From contig NZ_MKQD01000032.1 of NCBI RefSeq assembly GCF_001913705.1, positions 1 to 36,054 on the forward strand: 36,054 nt of DNA, given 5' to 3'. Made by a program: the position numbers and the translations under genes. Positions within the stretch are counted from its first letter, which is position 1; each line of letters opens with the position of its first letter. The notes beneath the pieces were generated by a model, which was given only the letters and a program-made list of their open reading frames with translations, was not told where the DNA came from and ran no database searches. This document shows, one piece after another, positions 16,696 to 25,592 of the stretch. The DNA comes from Thalassotalea sp. PP2-459 (GTDB lineage Bacteria; Pseudomonadota; Gammaproteobacteria; Enterobacterales; Alteromonadaceae).

Positions 16696-17988
16696 TTAGC
16701 TAAAACAATAGACTTGATTTCGGCCATTGTTTTTCGCCATATATAACGCTTTATCGGCCCGAGAAAATAACATATCAAAAGTGCTATCATCATTAAGCAT
16801 AATGGCTACTCCTACACTCACTTGAACATTTAACTCACCTTGCCAATGACCTGTAAGTCTTATGCTATCTTGCTGTTGACGGATCCTTTCAGCGATATGC
16901 TTTGCTTGTTCTAAGTTAGTATCAGGTAGTACGATGGCAAACTCTTCACCGCCAATTCGAGCAAGTACGTCTTCACTACGCAAGTTAGGAAGTAAATGCT
17001 TACTTACGGTTATTAACACTTCATCGCCTGCTTGATGGCCATATTGATCATTAATATCCTTAAAGTGATCAATATCAATTGAAATCACAGTGAGGGGTTT
17101 ACCGTTACGTTGCGCTCGTTTAAATTCACGTTCAGCGTGTTCGACAAAATAACGTCGATTAAATAGGTTAGTTAACGAATCAGTATTTGCTTGTTTTCTA
17201 AACTGTTCTTTTAATTTATAAAGTTCTGTGACTTCTGTTGAGAAGCCAATTAAAACCGGTGCTTCACCTTCAGGGTAATATGGTATTTTCACACTCAGGT
17301 AATGATGCTCATTGCCGTCATCATCAATCACGGTTTCATCAATGGTTTGACGCTCACCGGTTTCGAACAATTTTTTATCCGATTGATAAAAATGTTCCGC
17401 TACTTCTTCAGGTAAAATGTCGGTTTCTTTTTTGCCAACAACCTCTTCAGCTGGCAAGCCAAATAAGGCAGCTACGCGACTATTGACATATTTGAACGTT
17501 CGTTGATTGTCTTTCATGTAAATGTGCGCATCAACGTTATCAAGTACAATATTGAGTAAATCTTTTTGCTTTTTAACAAGACCTTCTAATCGTTTTTGCT
17601 CGGTAATGTCGGTAGAAATACCACATAAACCAATAATATTTCTTTCTTCATCATATAAGGGTTTTTTCACTGAGTGATAAATACGAAATTCACCTCTCGA
17701 CTTAACATAGTTTGTTTCTTCTTGTTCTACAATAACACCTTCATTGAATACTTTTTTATCGTTTTTCTTTAATTGGTGAGAAATACTTAAATCAAAAAAG
17801 TGGCTATCATCTTTACCAACTACATTTTCTAATGTCGTGTCAAAAAGCTCTAGCACCATATCATTGGCGTAAAGATATTTGCCGTTAAGATCCTTGGCGA
17901 AAATACAAGCCCCAACATTGTTTAACACTTCTGATAACAACATTACTTGTTGGGCGATAGATGAGAGTGGTTTATTATTTTTTGTCAC
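16696..17988 (-). CDS. PAS-PAS-GGDEF diguanylate cyclase
   Basis: Makes the second messenger c-di-GMP from two GTP. The protein is 430 residues and soluble, with no membrane segment. PAS 1 is about 18-130 (ends ISTDITEQKRLE), PAS 2 about 143-258 (VGKKETDILPEE) and the GGDEF domain 262-430. The active site is GGEEF at 346-350, with an intact inhibitory RxxD site (RSED, 337-340) five residues before it, so product inhibition is expected. SLTNLFNRRYF and the VGVAI segment support an active enzyme; no EAL domain is present. It uses a GTG start. The signal sensed by the PAS domains cannot be read from sequence; haem or flavin is possible. Confidence 0.92.
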   Translation of the reverse strand: MTKNNKPLSSIAQQVMLLSEVLNNVGACIFAKDLNGKYLYANDMVLELFDTTLENVVGKDDSHFFDLSISHQLKKNDKKVFNEGVIVEQEETNYVKSRGEFRIYHSVKKPLYDEERNIIGLCGISTDITEQKRLEGLVKKQKDLLNIVLDNVDAHIYMKDNQRTFKYVNSRVAALFGLPAEEVVGKKETDILPEEVAEHFYQSDKKLFETGERQTIDETVIDDDGNEHHYLSVKIPYYPEGEAPVLIGFSTEVTELYKLKEQFRKQANTDSLTNLFNRRYFVEHAEREFKRAQRNGKPLTVISIDIDHFKDINDQYGHQAGDEVLITVSKHLLPNLRSEDVLARIGGEEFAIVLPDTNLEQAKHIAERIRQQQDSIRLTGHWQGELNVQVSVGVAIMLNDDSTFDMLFSRADKALYMAKNNGRNQVYCFS

Positions 17989-18095
17989 TATTTACTGCCT
18001 AAAACCGAACATAGCAAAATACAACGTTCTTTTTCAGTATAGCTAATTTTGACATTTAGGTAAGTAGATACCGCATTAAATACCGTGTAAAAAAT

Positions 18096-18125
18096 GAATT
18101 AATGGGGTCAGGTACATTAAAGATT
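18096..18125. repeat. possible remnant of a REP-type transposase element end
   Basis: GAATTAATGGGGTCAGGTAC and the ATTAAAG that follows resemble the short conserved stretch often seen at the ends of Y1 (REP-associated) transposase genes in gammaproteobacteria, as I recall it. No transposase frame is present within 17989-18241, so at most this is a scar. Confidence 0.25.
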
Positions 18126-18194
18126 AAAGAAAGTTAACCATGAATAGATATTTCAGCCACTCCCTTTTAATAATAACTATCCATTAACGAAAGT

Positions 18195-18219
18195 AAAAAA
18201 GGGAGCAATTCATGCTCCC
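18195..18219 (-). terminator. terminator of the chelatase operon
   Basis: GGGAGCA (18201-18207) pairs with TGCTCCC (18213-18219) around a 5-nt loop; on the minus strand six T follow. It lies 22 bp after the chelatase stop codon. Confidence 0.9.
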
Positions 18220-18241
18220 TCCATCGTGTTAATTGATAACA

Positions 18242-21200
18242 TTAAGCAGCTTTAGCAAGCGATTTATTTGCTATTTCAATCGTTATTTTTTTAGCTGACC
18301 AAATATAATTATGAGAAAAACCTGCTAAGAAGATCAACAATAGAATATAAAGTGCCGTGTAATCGTCTTCTATTTGTTCTGTTTTCACCTGCTCTTCTAA
18401 CTTTTGACCACTGACTTGTTGCGCTTGTGAAGCGGCTGCTACATCCGGTTTAGCTAAGGCTTCTGCCAATGCTTGCGATAGTGGTGTTAAGCCAAAACCA
18501 GCAGCTGTTGAATCCATATATTCGTTGAATTTGTCATTGTTTGTTGCAACATCAAATTCACTCGCAATTTCAGTATAGGTTTCCACCATTTTCTTAATCG
18601 TTGCTTGGTCGGCCTGCCAATACCCTTTTCGTACTGCTTCAAGCATACGCTCTATCATTTGTGCCAAACTTTCCGGGTTGGCTTGTTCAAAGAATTCACG
18701 CATGTCCATTTGATATTTATCTTCAACATAGACGTCAAAAAATTCCTGCCATTGATCATCTCTAATCGCTTCTGGCGTCATTACTTCCCAACCCCACATA
18801 TTATTCATGCGATCAAGAATCGCCGTAGCGCCAGCATAACCTGAATCTTGCATGGCTTTTATCCAACGAGGATGAAAATATCTACTACGCATTTCTTGGT
18901 TAACAAATTCATCAAGGGTTTGGCTTTTCAATTGATCTTTTTTACGTAAATTTGAAACAAACATTTCCGGTGTTTCACCATCAAGATGCCGTACCGCTAA
19001 CCCGATACCACCAAAATATTGGAACGGATCATCATTTGTCATCAAAGCGTATAAATTAGTTGAACGTGAGAAAATCACCCCATCGGTACCTGAAAGCACC
19101 TTGTTATATAAACCTTCACCATCACCGAAGACGTCCCCGACATTTTCTGACCAACGTTTTTCATCTTTACCAAAAGCATAACCCATACGGTCTAAATACA
19201 AACCAGCCAGCTTATCATCAGTTTCCCAAGTATCAGAAGCTAATGCACTGCCAGCTAAGCCAGTACCATAGTTGCCTGTTTCATTTGAAAAGATACGTAT
19301 TGATGACAAATAATCAGCATCTGCTTCCGATTTGCCTTGTGCTAACAATTCAGTTTTTAACGCATTTGCGTGGCGATAAACAAAGTTGTTTTCTTCTTTC
19401 ATTGTTGCAATTTTATCAATCGCTTTCGCCAACCAAAGCATAACGTTAGGGAACGCATCTCGATATAACCCCGTCGCTGAAATAACGACATCAATTCGTG
19501 GGCGCTTTAATTCACTCATCGGAATAACTTCAGTACCAACAACATTACCTTGGCGATTCCACTTAGGTTTAATGCCAAGTGCATGTAGCACTTGCGCTTC
19601 AAGTGCGCCTTGATGGCGCATTGTTTCTAATGACCATAATGAAAAAGCCAATTTTTCAGGAAAACGCCCATGCTTTTCTACGTAGGCATCAATCGTTTGA
19701 TTCATGAGGGTTACACCAGCATCATACGCTTCTTTCGAAGGCACTTTCGCAGGATTAAAGCCAATAATATTTCGCCCAGTAGGTGCCGCGTCAGGGTTAC
19801 GAATAGGATCATTACCATAAGTGACTGGAATATAATTGCCTTCAAGCGCTAACAGTAAGTTTTCCGTTTCAGCAATACCTTGAAAGTTGTTCCAATATTG
19901 TTGTGCGATTGTTAAGTCTTCTGATAACTGCGTATCAAGGTTCGCCAGTTTATTTGGCGTTTTCAAATAAGTATTAAGCAACTGATAACCTTCTAGTGCA
20001 GCTAAGTTCCTCACTTTTCGATGATCAAACTGTTCAGCAATGGTTAGGTTATTATCCGCTTCATACACGCCGGCACGTTGAGTAAAGTCATCACCTAACA
20101 TCTGTAATATCGTGGTATATAGATGCGCTTCTTTCGGTAATTCACCAAAAATGTGAATACCTAAAGGTTGGCTCATTTGCGCTAATGTCGTTAAATGATC
20201 TTGTACCTTCGGCAACAGCTTTGAAAAATTTAGTTCAAACTCAGTTTGTTCAATCGACAAGTCTTTTAACATATTTAATTTTTCAGCTGCGGTAATAATT
20301 TCAGTTTGTGTATTCGCTTTTGTCTGCCCTTCTTCGAGCATCATAAAATTAGCGATTTTTTCATTAAGTTCCGCCACTTCTGCATATAATCCTGCTTTTG
20401 CAAACCCAGGCGTTAAATGACTGATCATGGTGGCACGACCACGTCGTTTTGCTTGCATCGCTTCACCAACATTGTCGATAATATAAGGATAAAAAACCGG
20501 TAAATTTCCAATGGCAAGGTTTGGCGCATCATAGACTGAAAGGCCACGCTCTTTACCTGTTAACCATTCTTGTGAGCCATGCGTACCTAAATGAATAAAT
20601 GCATCGGCACCAAAGGTTTTACGTGCGAATAGGTATATAGCTAGATAACTATGATTAATCGGTGTTTTTGTACTGTGATATAAAGATGCATGTTCTTGAG
20701 CATTTTCACCTCTAACACCTTGCGGCAACACAATCATATTGCCTAAATTCATTCTGGGAATAACAAACGCTTTTGATTGTTCGCCATTGATCGTGGTATT
20801 GCGTAACATTCCGCTATCTTCAGGTTTCCCCCACCGTTCAACAATCGGAGCAGTAACTTTTTCAGGCAGATTATTAAACCACGATAAATACGTTGATAAT
20901 GGCATATATTCGGCTAAATTTTGTGCAACAAGTGCTTCTGCATCTTCCCCACGATAATACGGGCGTAACAGTTTTCCCGCAGATTCAATTAGATAATCAC
21001 TGTCTTTAGGTGTTACTTGATAGCCATTTTTCTTCATCGCTTTGGCTATATTGGCGATCGACGATGGAACATCTAAAAAGGCTGCGCCAATGTTTTTCTC
21101 ACCGGGAGGGTAATTCCAAATAAAGGTAGCGACCTTTTTCTCGTTATTGTTAGTAATTGCTAGATTTGCATGATTATAAGCTCGCTCAACCAACGCATTT

Positions 21201-22225
21201 AATTGATAGTCTATGACGACCTTTGCACCTTTTTCGTTTGCCGCGATAATAGTTGGATCTGTACTACCAGTATCTTCTGGCATCACCAAAAAGAAAGGTG
21301 TTAATGAAGGAGAAATACCAGCATGATCTTCAGAAAATGCGCTCTCATCACCTTCCGTATAATTTAGTGCATGCAATACCGGTACGCCTACTTTTTCAAA
21401 CTCTGCTCGGCGCTTTTCAACATAATGTAATGACCGGTAATTGATCAGTAAGTTAACACGCTGCTCACCGTTATCGTTAAGCAGCAAGTCCGTGTAGTTT
21501 AATGCCTCATCATTTCCTTCAAAAAAGTAACCAAATGCTTTTGCGCCTTTAGCTTCTAGTCCTTTAATTAGAGCATCTACGATTTGTTGCTGTTCATAAT
21601 CAACAACACTTCTATGCATACCAATGGCAATAACCGGTTGATGATCCGTTGGTGCTAAGAATTGATAAAATGCCGTTTCATCATTGGTAACTTGCGGCGT
21701 TAGGGCATAATGGTATAAACCAACATTAGGTACACGCTGTGGTGCTTCTGCCTCAACAGATGATAACGCTAACAATGAACCAGACAAATACAACATCAAA
21801 TTTCGATAATTATCTCGACCTGCATTATTGTAATAACTACCAATGCTTTGCTGCTGTTTTTCAGTAAGTCCCTGATTGGTTTTCGAATTAGTTAAATCCC
21901 CTAATGAAATAACCGGAACGTTTGGAAACTCCACAAGATAAGCATGATATTTAGCAAACATAAATTTTGATAATGCGGGATTGATACCGTCTAGCATAAT
22001 TAACGCTGCCTTTTGCCAATCTGCTTTAATTTCTTGTTCTGATTTACCTTTCGTTGAGTAATTGACCAATTCAAAAGGTTGATCTTTTGCTAGTGACTGC
22101 AATAAATCACCTTTTGGTTTTGATGCATGTGAAGACATCATCAACAACACTTTAGGTTTATCATTTGCATATAACGGCGTGACAATAAATAAAGTGAGCA
22201 ACACGACTAAGATTATTTTTTTCAT
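18242..22225 (-). CDS. exported, membrane-anchored CobN-family chelatase (HmuS-like)
   Basis: A 1327-residue homologue of CobN / Mg-chelatase H, which insert metal into tetrapyrroles. Family marks include FIHLGTHGSQEWLTGK (near 543-558), VVISATGLYRDAFPN, SNETGNYGTGLAG and MTNDDPFQYFGGIGLAVRHL. Unlike cytoplasmic CobN it opens with a signal peptide (MKKIILVVLLTLFIVTPLYA) and ends with one membrane helix (about 1291-1309) followed by Lys-rich sequence. This implies a large periplasmic body held in the inner membrane. No CobS/CobT-type ATPase is present. It overlaps the DUF2149 gene by 4 bp. With an ExbB-like gene upstream and a divergent haem-type receptor, it resembles Bacteroidetes HmuS, linked to removing iron from haem. 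Cobalt insertion remains an alternative. Confidence 0.88.
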   Translation of the reverse strand: MKKIILVVLLTLFIVTPLYANDKPKVLLMMSSHASKPKGDLLQSLAKDQPFELVNYSTKGKSEQEIKADWQKAALIMLDGINPALSKFMFAKYHAYLVEFPNVPVISLGDLTNSKTNQGLTEKQQQSIGSYYNNAGRDNYRNLMLYLSGSLLALSSVEAEAPQRVPNVGLYHYALTPQVTNDETAFYQFLAPTDHQPVIAIGMHRSVVDYEQQQIVDALIKGLEAKGAKAFGYFFEGNDEALNYTDLLLNDNGEQRVNLLINYRSLHYVEKRRAEFEKVGVPVLHALNYTEGDESAFSEDHAGISPSLTPFFLVMPEDTGSTDPTIIAANEKGAKVVIDYQLNALVERAYNHANLAITNNNEKKVATFIWNYPPGEKNIGAAFLDVPSSIANIAKAMKKNGYQVTPKDSDYLIESAGKLLRPYYRGEDAEALVAQNLAEYMPLSTYLSWFNNLPEKVTAPIVERWGKPEDSGMLRNTTINGEQSKAFVIPRMNLGNMIVLPQGVRGENAQEHASLYHSTKTPINHSYLAIYLFARKTFGADAFIHLGTHGSQEWLTGKERGLSVYDAPNLAIGNLPVFYPYIIDNVGEAMQAKRRGRATMISHLTPGFAKAGLYAEVAELNEKIANFMMLEEGQTKANTQTEIITAAEKLNMLKDLSIEQTEFELNFSKLLPKVQDHLTTLAQMSQPLGIHIFGELPKEAHLYTTILQMLGDDFTQRAGVYEADNNLTIAEQFDHRKVRNLAALEGYQLLNTYLKTPNKLANLDTQLSEDLTIAQQYWNNFQGIAETENLLLALEGNYIPVTYGNDPIRNPDAAPTGRNIIGFNPAKVPSKEAYDAGVTLMNQTIDAYVEKHGRFPEKLAFSLWSLETMRHQGALEAQVLHALGIKPKWNRQGNVVGTEVIPMSELKRPRIDVVISATGLYRDAFPNVMLWLAKAIDKIATMKEENNFVYRHANALKTELLAQGKSEADADYLSSIRIFSNETGNYGTGLAGSALASDTWETDDKLAGLYLDRMGYAFGKDEKRWSENVGDVFGDGEGLYNKVLSGTDGVIFSRSTNLYALMTNDDPFQYFGGIGLAVRHLDGETPEMFVSNLRKKDQLKSQTLDEFVNQEMRSRYFHPRWIKAMQDSGYAGATAILDRMNNMWGWEVMTPEAIRDDQWQEFFDVYVEDKYQMDMREFFEQANPESLAQMIERMLEAVRKGYWQADQATIKKMVETYTEIASEFDVATNNDKFNEYMDSTAAGFGLTPLSQALAEALAKPDVAAASQAQQVSGQKLEEQVKTEQIEDDYTALYILLLIFLAGFSHNYIWSAKKITIEIANKSLAKAA

Positions 22226-22566
22226 TCTTGATCACTCTTTGTCTTATTATTTTTTTCGTCGCCTTCTGGCACATACACGAAGCTGCCATCTGCCATTTTA
22301 TAAGCAACACCAGCTCGCATACCTTCACCTGAGCCAATATCACCAGTAGATTTATATTGTTTAATTTCTTTGCCTTTTTTCACGATCATTTCCATGTTTG
22401 GTTTCCCAGCATTTTTAATCACCGTTACATCATCAGCAGAAAAGACACTTAATGGGTTTTGCGCTAATGCAATTAATAACGCAGCAATAATCACTAAAAA
22501 TACATCAACGAGATTTACCGCACTAACAATTGGGTTTAATTCTTCATCGTCATCTAAAAAGCGCAT
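22222..22566 (-). CDS. DUF2149 family membrane protein
   Basis: A 114-residue protein with a charged, cytoplasmic N-terminus (MRFLDDDEELNPIVSAVNLV). One membrane helix (about 20-40) and a periplasmic Lys/Gly-rich domain follow. The layout is that of ExbD/TolR, and DUF2149 proteins are known neighbours of CobN-like and ExbB-like genes. The N-terminal helix has an Asp (VDVFLV) at the membrane edge, where ExbD keeps its proton-path Asp. I infer a partner for the upstream ExbB-like protein, together passing proton-motive energy to the chelatase. The genes are packed (5-bp gap upstream, 4-bp overlap downstream), so translation is probably coupled. Confidence 0.85.
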   Translation of the reverse strand: MRFLDDDEELNPIVSAVNLVDVFLVIIAALLIALAQNPLSVFSADDVTVIKNAGKPNMEMIVKKGKEIKQYKSTGDIGSGEGMRAGVAYKMADGSFVYVPEGDEKNNKTKSDQE

Positions 22567-22571
22567 GATAC

Positions 22572-23099
22572 TTACCTCAGTTTACGAACATTGATAAGCT
22601 CATCAGCACACCAACGTTTTTTCACAGAAGCAGGCCAAAAGGTTAACGTAGAAATAACTAAACCCCAAATAACTGCTGCGAAAGCGATAATTAGATTTTC
22701 ACTAATGCCTTGAATATTGCCATCGGCTAATGCTTGTAATGCAGGCCCCATTGGGATCATTGTCGCGATAAGCCCTAGCATTGGTGCTATTCTGGTAACA
22801 ATACGTAAGGTTTCCAGTTGCTTTAACGCAACGACTTCTAACTCATCATCACTGGCAAACGGATTTCTAATAAAATAATTATGAACAGGGAAACCTGGAA
22901 GGGTTGTCATTGAACCATCGTTATTGTGTATCTGTTTTACATAATTCAGTTTATGTTGTCGGCGTTGTAACCACTGAGAAGCAAATTTCCCTAATGCATA
23001 AATGGCATATACCACTAACAAGCAAATAACAATAATAACTGGCGTCATCAGTAACTCTGAAACTTGCGCCATGGTGATTTCTAATAATTGGATGTTCAC
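22572..23099 (-). CDS. MotA/TolQ/ExbB-family proton channel protein
   Basis: A 175-residue inner-membrane protein with three likely membrane helices (about 16-38, 100-122, 138-160). The ExbB/TolQ channel region is IAPMLGLIATMIPMGPALQAL, then the third helix IIAFAAVIWGLVISTLTFWP. ExbB proteins use proton-motive force with an ExbD-type partner, here the DUF2149 protein downstream. It uses a GTG start at 23099 with GGGGGAT upstream; an internal ATG nine codons on is an alternative. It is the first gene of the leftward operon, behind a promoter abutting a Fur box. Its position beside a chelatase, not a TonB gene, is the HmuTUV-like arrangement. Confidence 0.88.
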   Translation of the reverse strand: MNIQLLEITMAQVSELLMTPVIIVICLLVVYAIYALGKFASQWLQRRQHKLNYVKQIHNNDGSMTTLPGFPVHNYFIRNPFASDDELEVVALKQLETLRIVTRIAPMLGLIATMIPMGPALQALADGNIQGISENLIIAFAAVIWGLVISTLTFWPASVKKRWCADELINVRKLR

Positions 23100-23131
23100 T
23101 AAATTTTATCCCCCTAGGATTTAATGAAAAC

Positions 23132-23160
23132 ATTGTACATAACCCCAAAACCACAATCAA
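23132..23160 (-). promoter_or_regulatory. leftward promoter of the chelatase operon
   Basis: On the minus strand TTGATT (23155-23160), a 17-bp spacer and TACAAT (23132-23137) form a good sigma70 promoter. Its -35 touches the Fur box. Confidence 0.7.
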
Positions 23161-23178
23161 ATAATAATTATTCTCATT
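23160..23178. promoter_or_regulatory. Fur box shared by divergent haem receptor and chelatase operon
   Basis: AATAATAATTATTCTCATT matches 16 of 18 symmetrical positions of the Fur consensus. It lies between the -35 regions of two back-to-back promoters, so one Fur dimer set could repress both. Confidence 0.85.
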
Positions 23179-23182
23179 TGTG

Positions 23183-23209
23183 TTTACTTTAGCGTTTTGA
23201 TCCTATAGA
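23183..23209 (+). promoter_or_regulatory. rightward promoter of the haem-type receptor
   Basis: TTTACT (23183-23188) and TATAGA (23204-23209) are 15 bp apart, a short spacer; the -10 is convincing, the -35 less so. A start near 23216 leaves a leader of about 157 nt. Confidence 0.5.
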
Positions 23210-23239
23210 GTAAAAAACGATTGATTAGAAAGCCCAAGA

Positions 23240-23331
23240 AAATACCGGCCCGTAGTGGTTACTTGTTTTGACTTGCACAGAACATCCCCCCGTTCTCGCC
23301 AACCTAAAACAAGTATGCGGGTGCGGTATTT
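23240..23331 (+). ncRNA. structured leader RNA, riboswitch-like, unknown class
   Basis: Nested pairings in the receptor leader: AAATACCG (23240-23247) with CGGTATTT (23324-23331); CCCG (23249-23252) with CGGG (23318-23321); a 10-bp TACTTGTTTT (23260-23269) with AAAACAAGTA (23306-23315); and AGAAC (23279-23283) with GTTCT (23292-23296), closing a C-rich loop. The single strands between helices are G/C-rich (TAGTGGT, TGCACA, TCGCCAACC), as in ligand-binding RNAs. It ends about 30 bp before the RBS AGGA (23361-23364) and no T run follows, so it would act on translation or RNA stability. No B12-, TPP- or FMN-riboswitch signature is present. Confidence 0.5.
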
Positions 23332-23373
23332 ACATCATTGAACACATATTTTTAAGTAATAGGATTCATTGCA

Positions 23374-25566
23374 ATGTATTTGCATCAACAACCGTATAAA
23401 CGAACATTATTATCAACTGCTTTATTATTGGCAGTTTCTTCAACGCCTGCCTTTGCCTATGAAACGCCTGATTCAGATTTAGCCAATGACTTAGAAGTTA
23501 TCGTGATCAGTGGTTCCAAAACTGAAAAAGCGCTTAAAGACGTTGCTGGGAGTATTTCGGTTGTTACTTCAGAAGATATTGAGAAACAAGTCGTGACTGA
23601 CTTTAGTCAGTTATTCCAATATGACCCTAGTGTACAAGTAAGCGGCTCAGCAGGTAGTGCTCAGAATGTTATTGTTCGAGGCATGGGTGGTGACCGTGTT
23701 CTGATGATTAAAGATGGCATGCGTATGAACGAAGGGTACGGCGCAAATGGGTTAAATGATATTGTAGGTCGTGGTTTTATTGATACAGACACATTAAAAC
23801 AAGTAGAGGTTGCTAAAGGTGCAGCTTCTTCACTCTATGGCTCAGATGCGTTAGGCGGTATTGTTGTTTTTACCACCAAAGATGCTTCTGATTATTTAGA
23901 AAAAGGTGAAGCAATCGCAGGTAAAGTAAAGCTTGGTTACAATGAACTTGGCAAACAAACCAACCTCGGCGGCACCTTAGCCTTTAAAACCGGCGAAGTA
24001 GAACACTTATTAAATGCCAGTGCTCGTGATGGACAAGAAGTACAAAACTTCGACGGTACTAAACCTGATCTTGATATTGAATCAACGAGTTACCTATACA
24101 AAGCAAAACTAAATTTAAATAAAACTGACTTTCTGTCATTCTCTGCAGACATATGGCAACAAGACGTTATTGGCAATCACGCTCTCGGGCTTCTTGAATA
24201 CTTTCGTACTCTTGATGGCTACAATGTCGTTGCCGAAAAAAATACTAGCAAGCAAGATACCCAAGCATACAAACTTCGTTATTATAGTGAAACCCCTACC
24301 GCACTTTATGATTTACTTAATATCGCTATCTATACCAACAATTCAGAGCAAGAAGATATTGAATACGGTCAATTAGATATCAACGCCAATTTTGGTTTCC
24401 CGGTCGTTGAAATTCGCGATATGTGGAACACTTCACTGTATAAACAAAAAACCAAAGGGTTATTGTCTAACGCAAGCTTAACGCTGAATGATACTCATAC
24501 GATTGGTTATGGTCTTGATATAGAGCATTCAGAGTCATTGCGTACAGAGGTAAAACTTTACGAAGTAGAAGGCGTAGCCAAACCAGGTTATCCACAAGAG
24601 AATGAAAAATTCCCAACGACGGAAGTAAAACGAACCGGATTATTTATCAACGATGAAATAACGTTATTAAATAATCGCTTAACAATCACACCTGGAGTGC
24701 GATTTGATACCTATAAGATGGAAGCAAATAACGCGAAAAATGACGATGGCGTTGATTATAAATCCTATGATGAAGATCATGTTTCATTAAACCTTGGTGC
24801 ATTATATAAGTTTAGTGATGATATTGCGGTATTTGCCCAATATGGTCAGGGCTTTAAAGTACCTGCTTATGATCTTGCTTATATTAACCATGATAATTCT
24901 ATTTATGGCTATAAAGTGGTACCCAGTAATGATTTATCCCCCGAAAAAAGTGATACCTATGAACTTGGTTTACGTGGCACAGTTAACGATTTAACCTTTA
25001 GCGGTGCGATTTTTCACAGTAAATATGACGACTTTTTAGCCACTGAGTTAATTGATATCGAAAGTGTTATAAATCCATATACAGGCCAAGAATCATCCGT
25101 ATTAGTGTATCAATATCAAAACATAGATGCGGTCACCATCAAAGGTATTGAAGCGTCGATACACTATGATATCAATCACCATTTATCCATGTTCGCAAAT
25201 GCCGCCTATCAAGATGGTAAAGACGACGAAACAGGTGACTACCTAACGAGCATCAGCCCGCTATCAGGAAGTGCAGGGTTTAATATGCAGTATGGTGACT
25301 TTTCTTCCGACATTATTGTTAATTGGGCGAAGCGTATGACAAAAGTTAACAGTGGTAATGCTGAAATTGCCGGTCACGTGACTATCGATATGCTAGGGCA
25401 TTACGCAATTACAGATGATTTACGTGTTAACGTGGCAATTTCGAACCTATTCGATAAAGAATACGTACGTTATTTAAATGGTGCAGGACACGCAAGCGGT
25501 AATACCTTAAACAATGTTACTGAACCAGGTAGAAGTGTTTCAGCCGCGATTCATTACCAGTTTTAG
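23374..25566 (+). CDS. TonB-dependent receptor of the haem/haemoglobin group
   Basis: A 730-residue outer-membrane receptor with a signal peptide ending AFA. The TonB-box region near 38-46 is EVIVISG; the plug follows with NVIVRGMGGDRVLMIKDGMR, then SLYGSDALGGIVVFTTKD. In the barrel, QGFKVPAYDLAYINHDN is followed by VPSNDLSPEKSDTYELG. That corresponds to the FRAP...NP(D/N)L motif pair of haem receptors (HemR, HutA, HmuR), with a His between them as expected for haem binding. The barrel ends SAAIHYQF. It is divergent from the CobN-like operon and shares its Fur box. The leader holds a structured RNA element, and a terminator follows. Haem or haemoglobin is the likely cargo, but another tetrapyrrole is possible. 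Confidence 0.9.
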   Translation: MYLHQQPYKRTLLSTALLLAVSSTPAFAYETPDSDLANDLEVIVISGSKTEKALKDVAGSISVVTSEDIEKQVVTDFSQLFQYDPSVQVSGSAGSAQNVIVRGMGGDRVLMIKDGMRMNEGYGANGLNDIVGRGFIDTDTLKQVEVAKGAASSLYGSDALGGIVVFTTKDASDYLEKGEAIAGKVKLGYNELGKQTNLGGTLAFKTGEVEHLLNASARDGQEVQNFDGTKPDLDIESTSYLYKAKLNLNKTDFLSFSADIWQQDVIGNHALGLLEYFRTLDGYNVVAEKNTSKQDTQAYKLRYYSETPTALYDLLNIAIYTNNSEQEDIEYGQLDINANFGFPVVEIRDMWNTSLYKQKTKGLLSNASLTLNDTHTIGYGLDIEHSESLRTEVKLYEVEGVAKPGYPQENEKFPTTEVKRTGLFINDEITLLNNRLTITPGVRFDTYKMEANNAKNDDGVDYKSYDEDHVSLNLGALYKFSDDIAVFAQYGQGFKVPAYDLAYINHDNSIYGYKVVPSNDLSPEKSDTYELGLRGTVNDLTFSGAIFHSKYDDFLATELIDIESVINPYTGQESSVLVYQYQNIDAVTIKGIEASIHYDINHHLSMFANAAYQDGKDDETGDYLTSISPLSGSAGFNMQYGDFSSDIIVNWAKRMTKVNSGNAEIAGHVTIDMLGHYAITDDLRVNVAISNLFDKEYVRYLNGAGHASGNTLNNVTEPGRSVSAAIHYQF

Positions 25567-25592
25567 TAATGTAACGATTAATTACGCGACAT

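Noticed and set aside
18242-22225. Ordinary cytoplasmic cobaltochelatase CobN for B12 synthesis
   Set aside because: The signal peptide, C-terminal membrane helix, lack of CobS/CobT and the Fur-linked haem-type receptor argue against it, although cobalt use is not excluded.
23240-23331. Cobalamin riboswitch, suggested by the CobN-like operon and a GTGCAAGTC string on the minus strand
   Set aside because: The rest of the B12 core and the GCCACTG box are missing, and the element lies on the receptor side with a Fur box.
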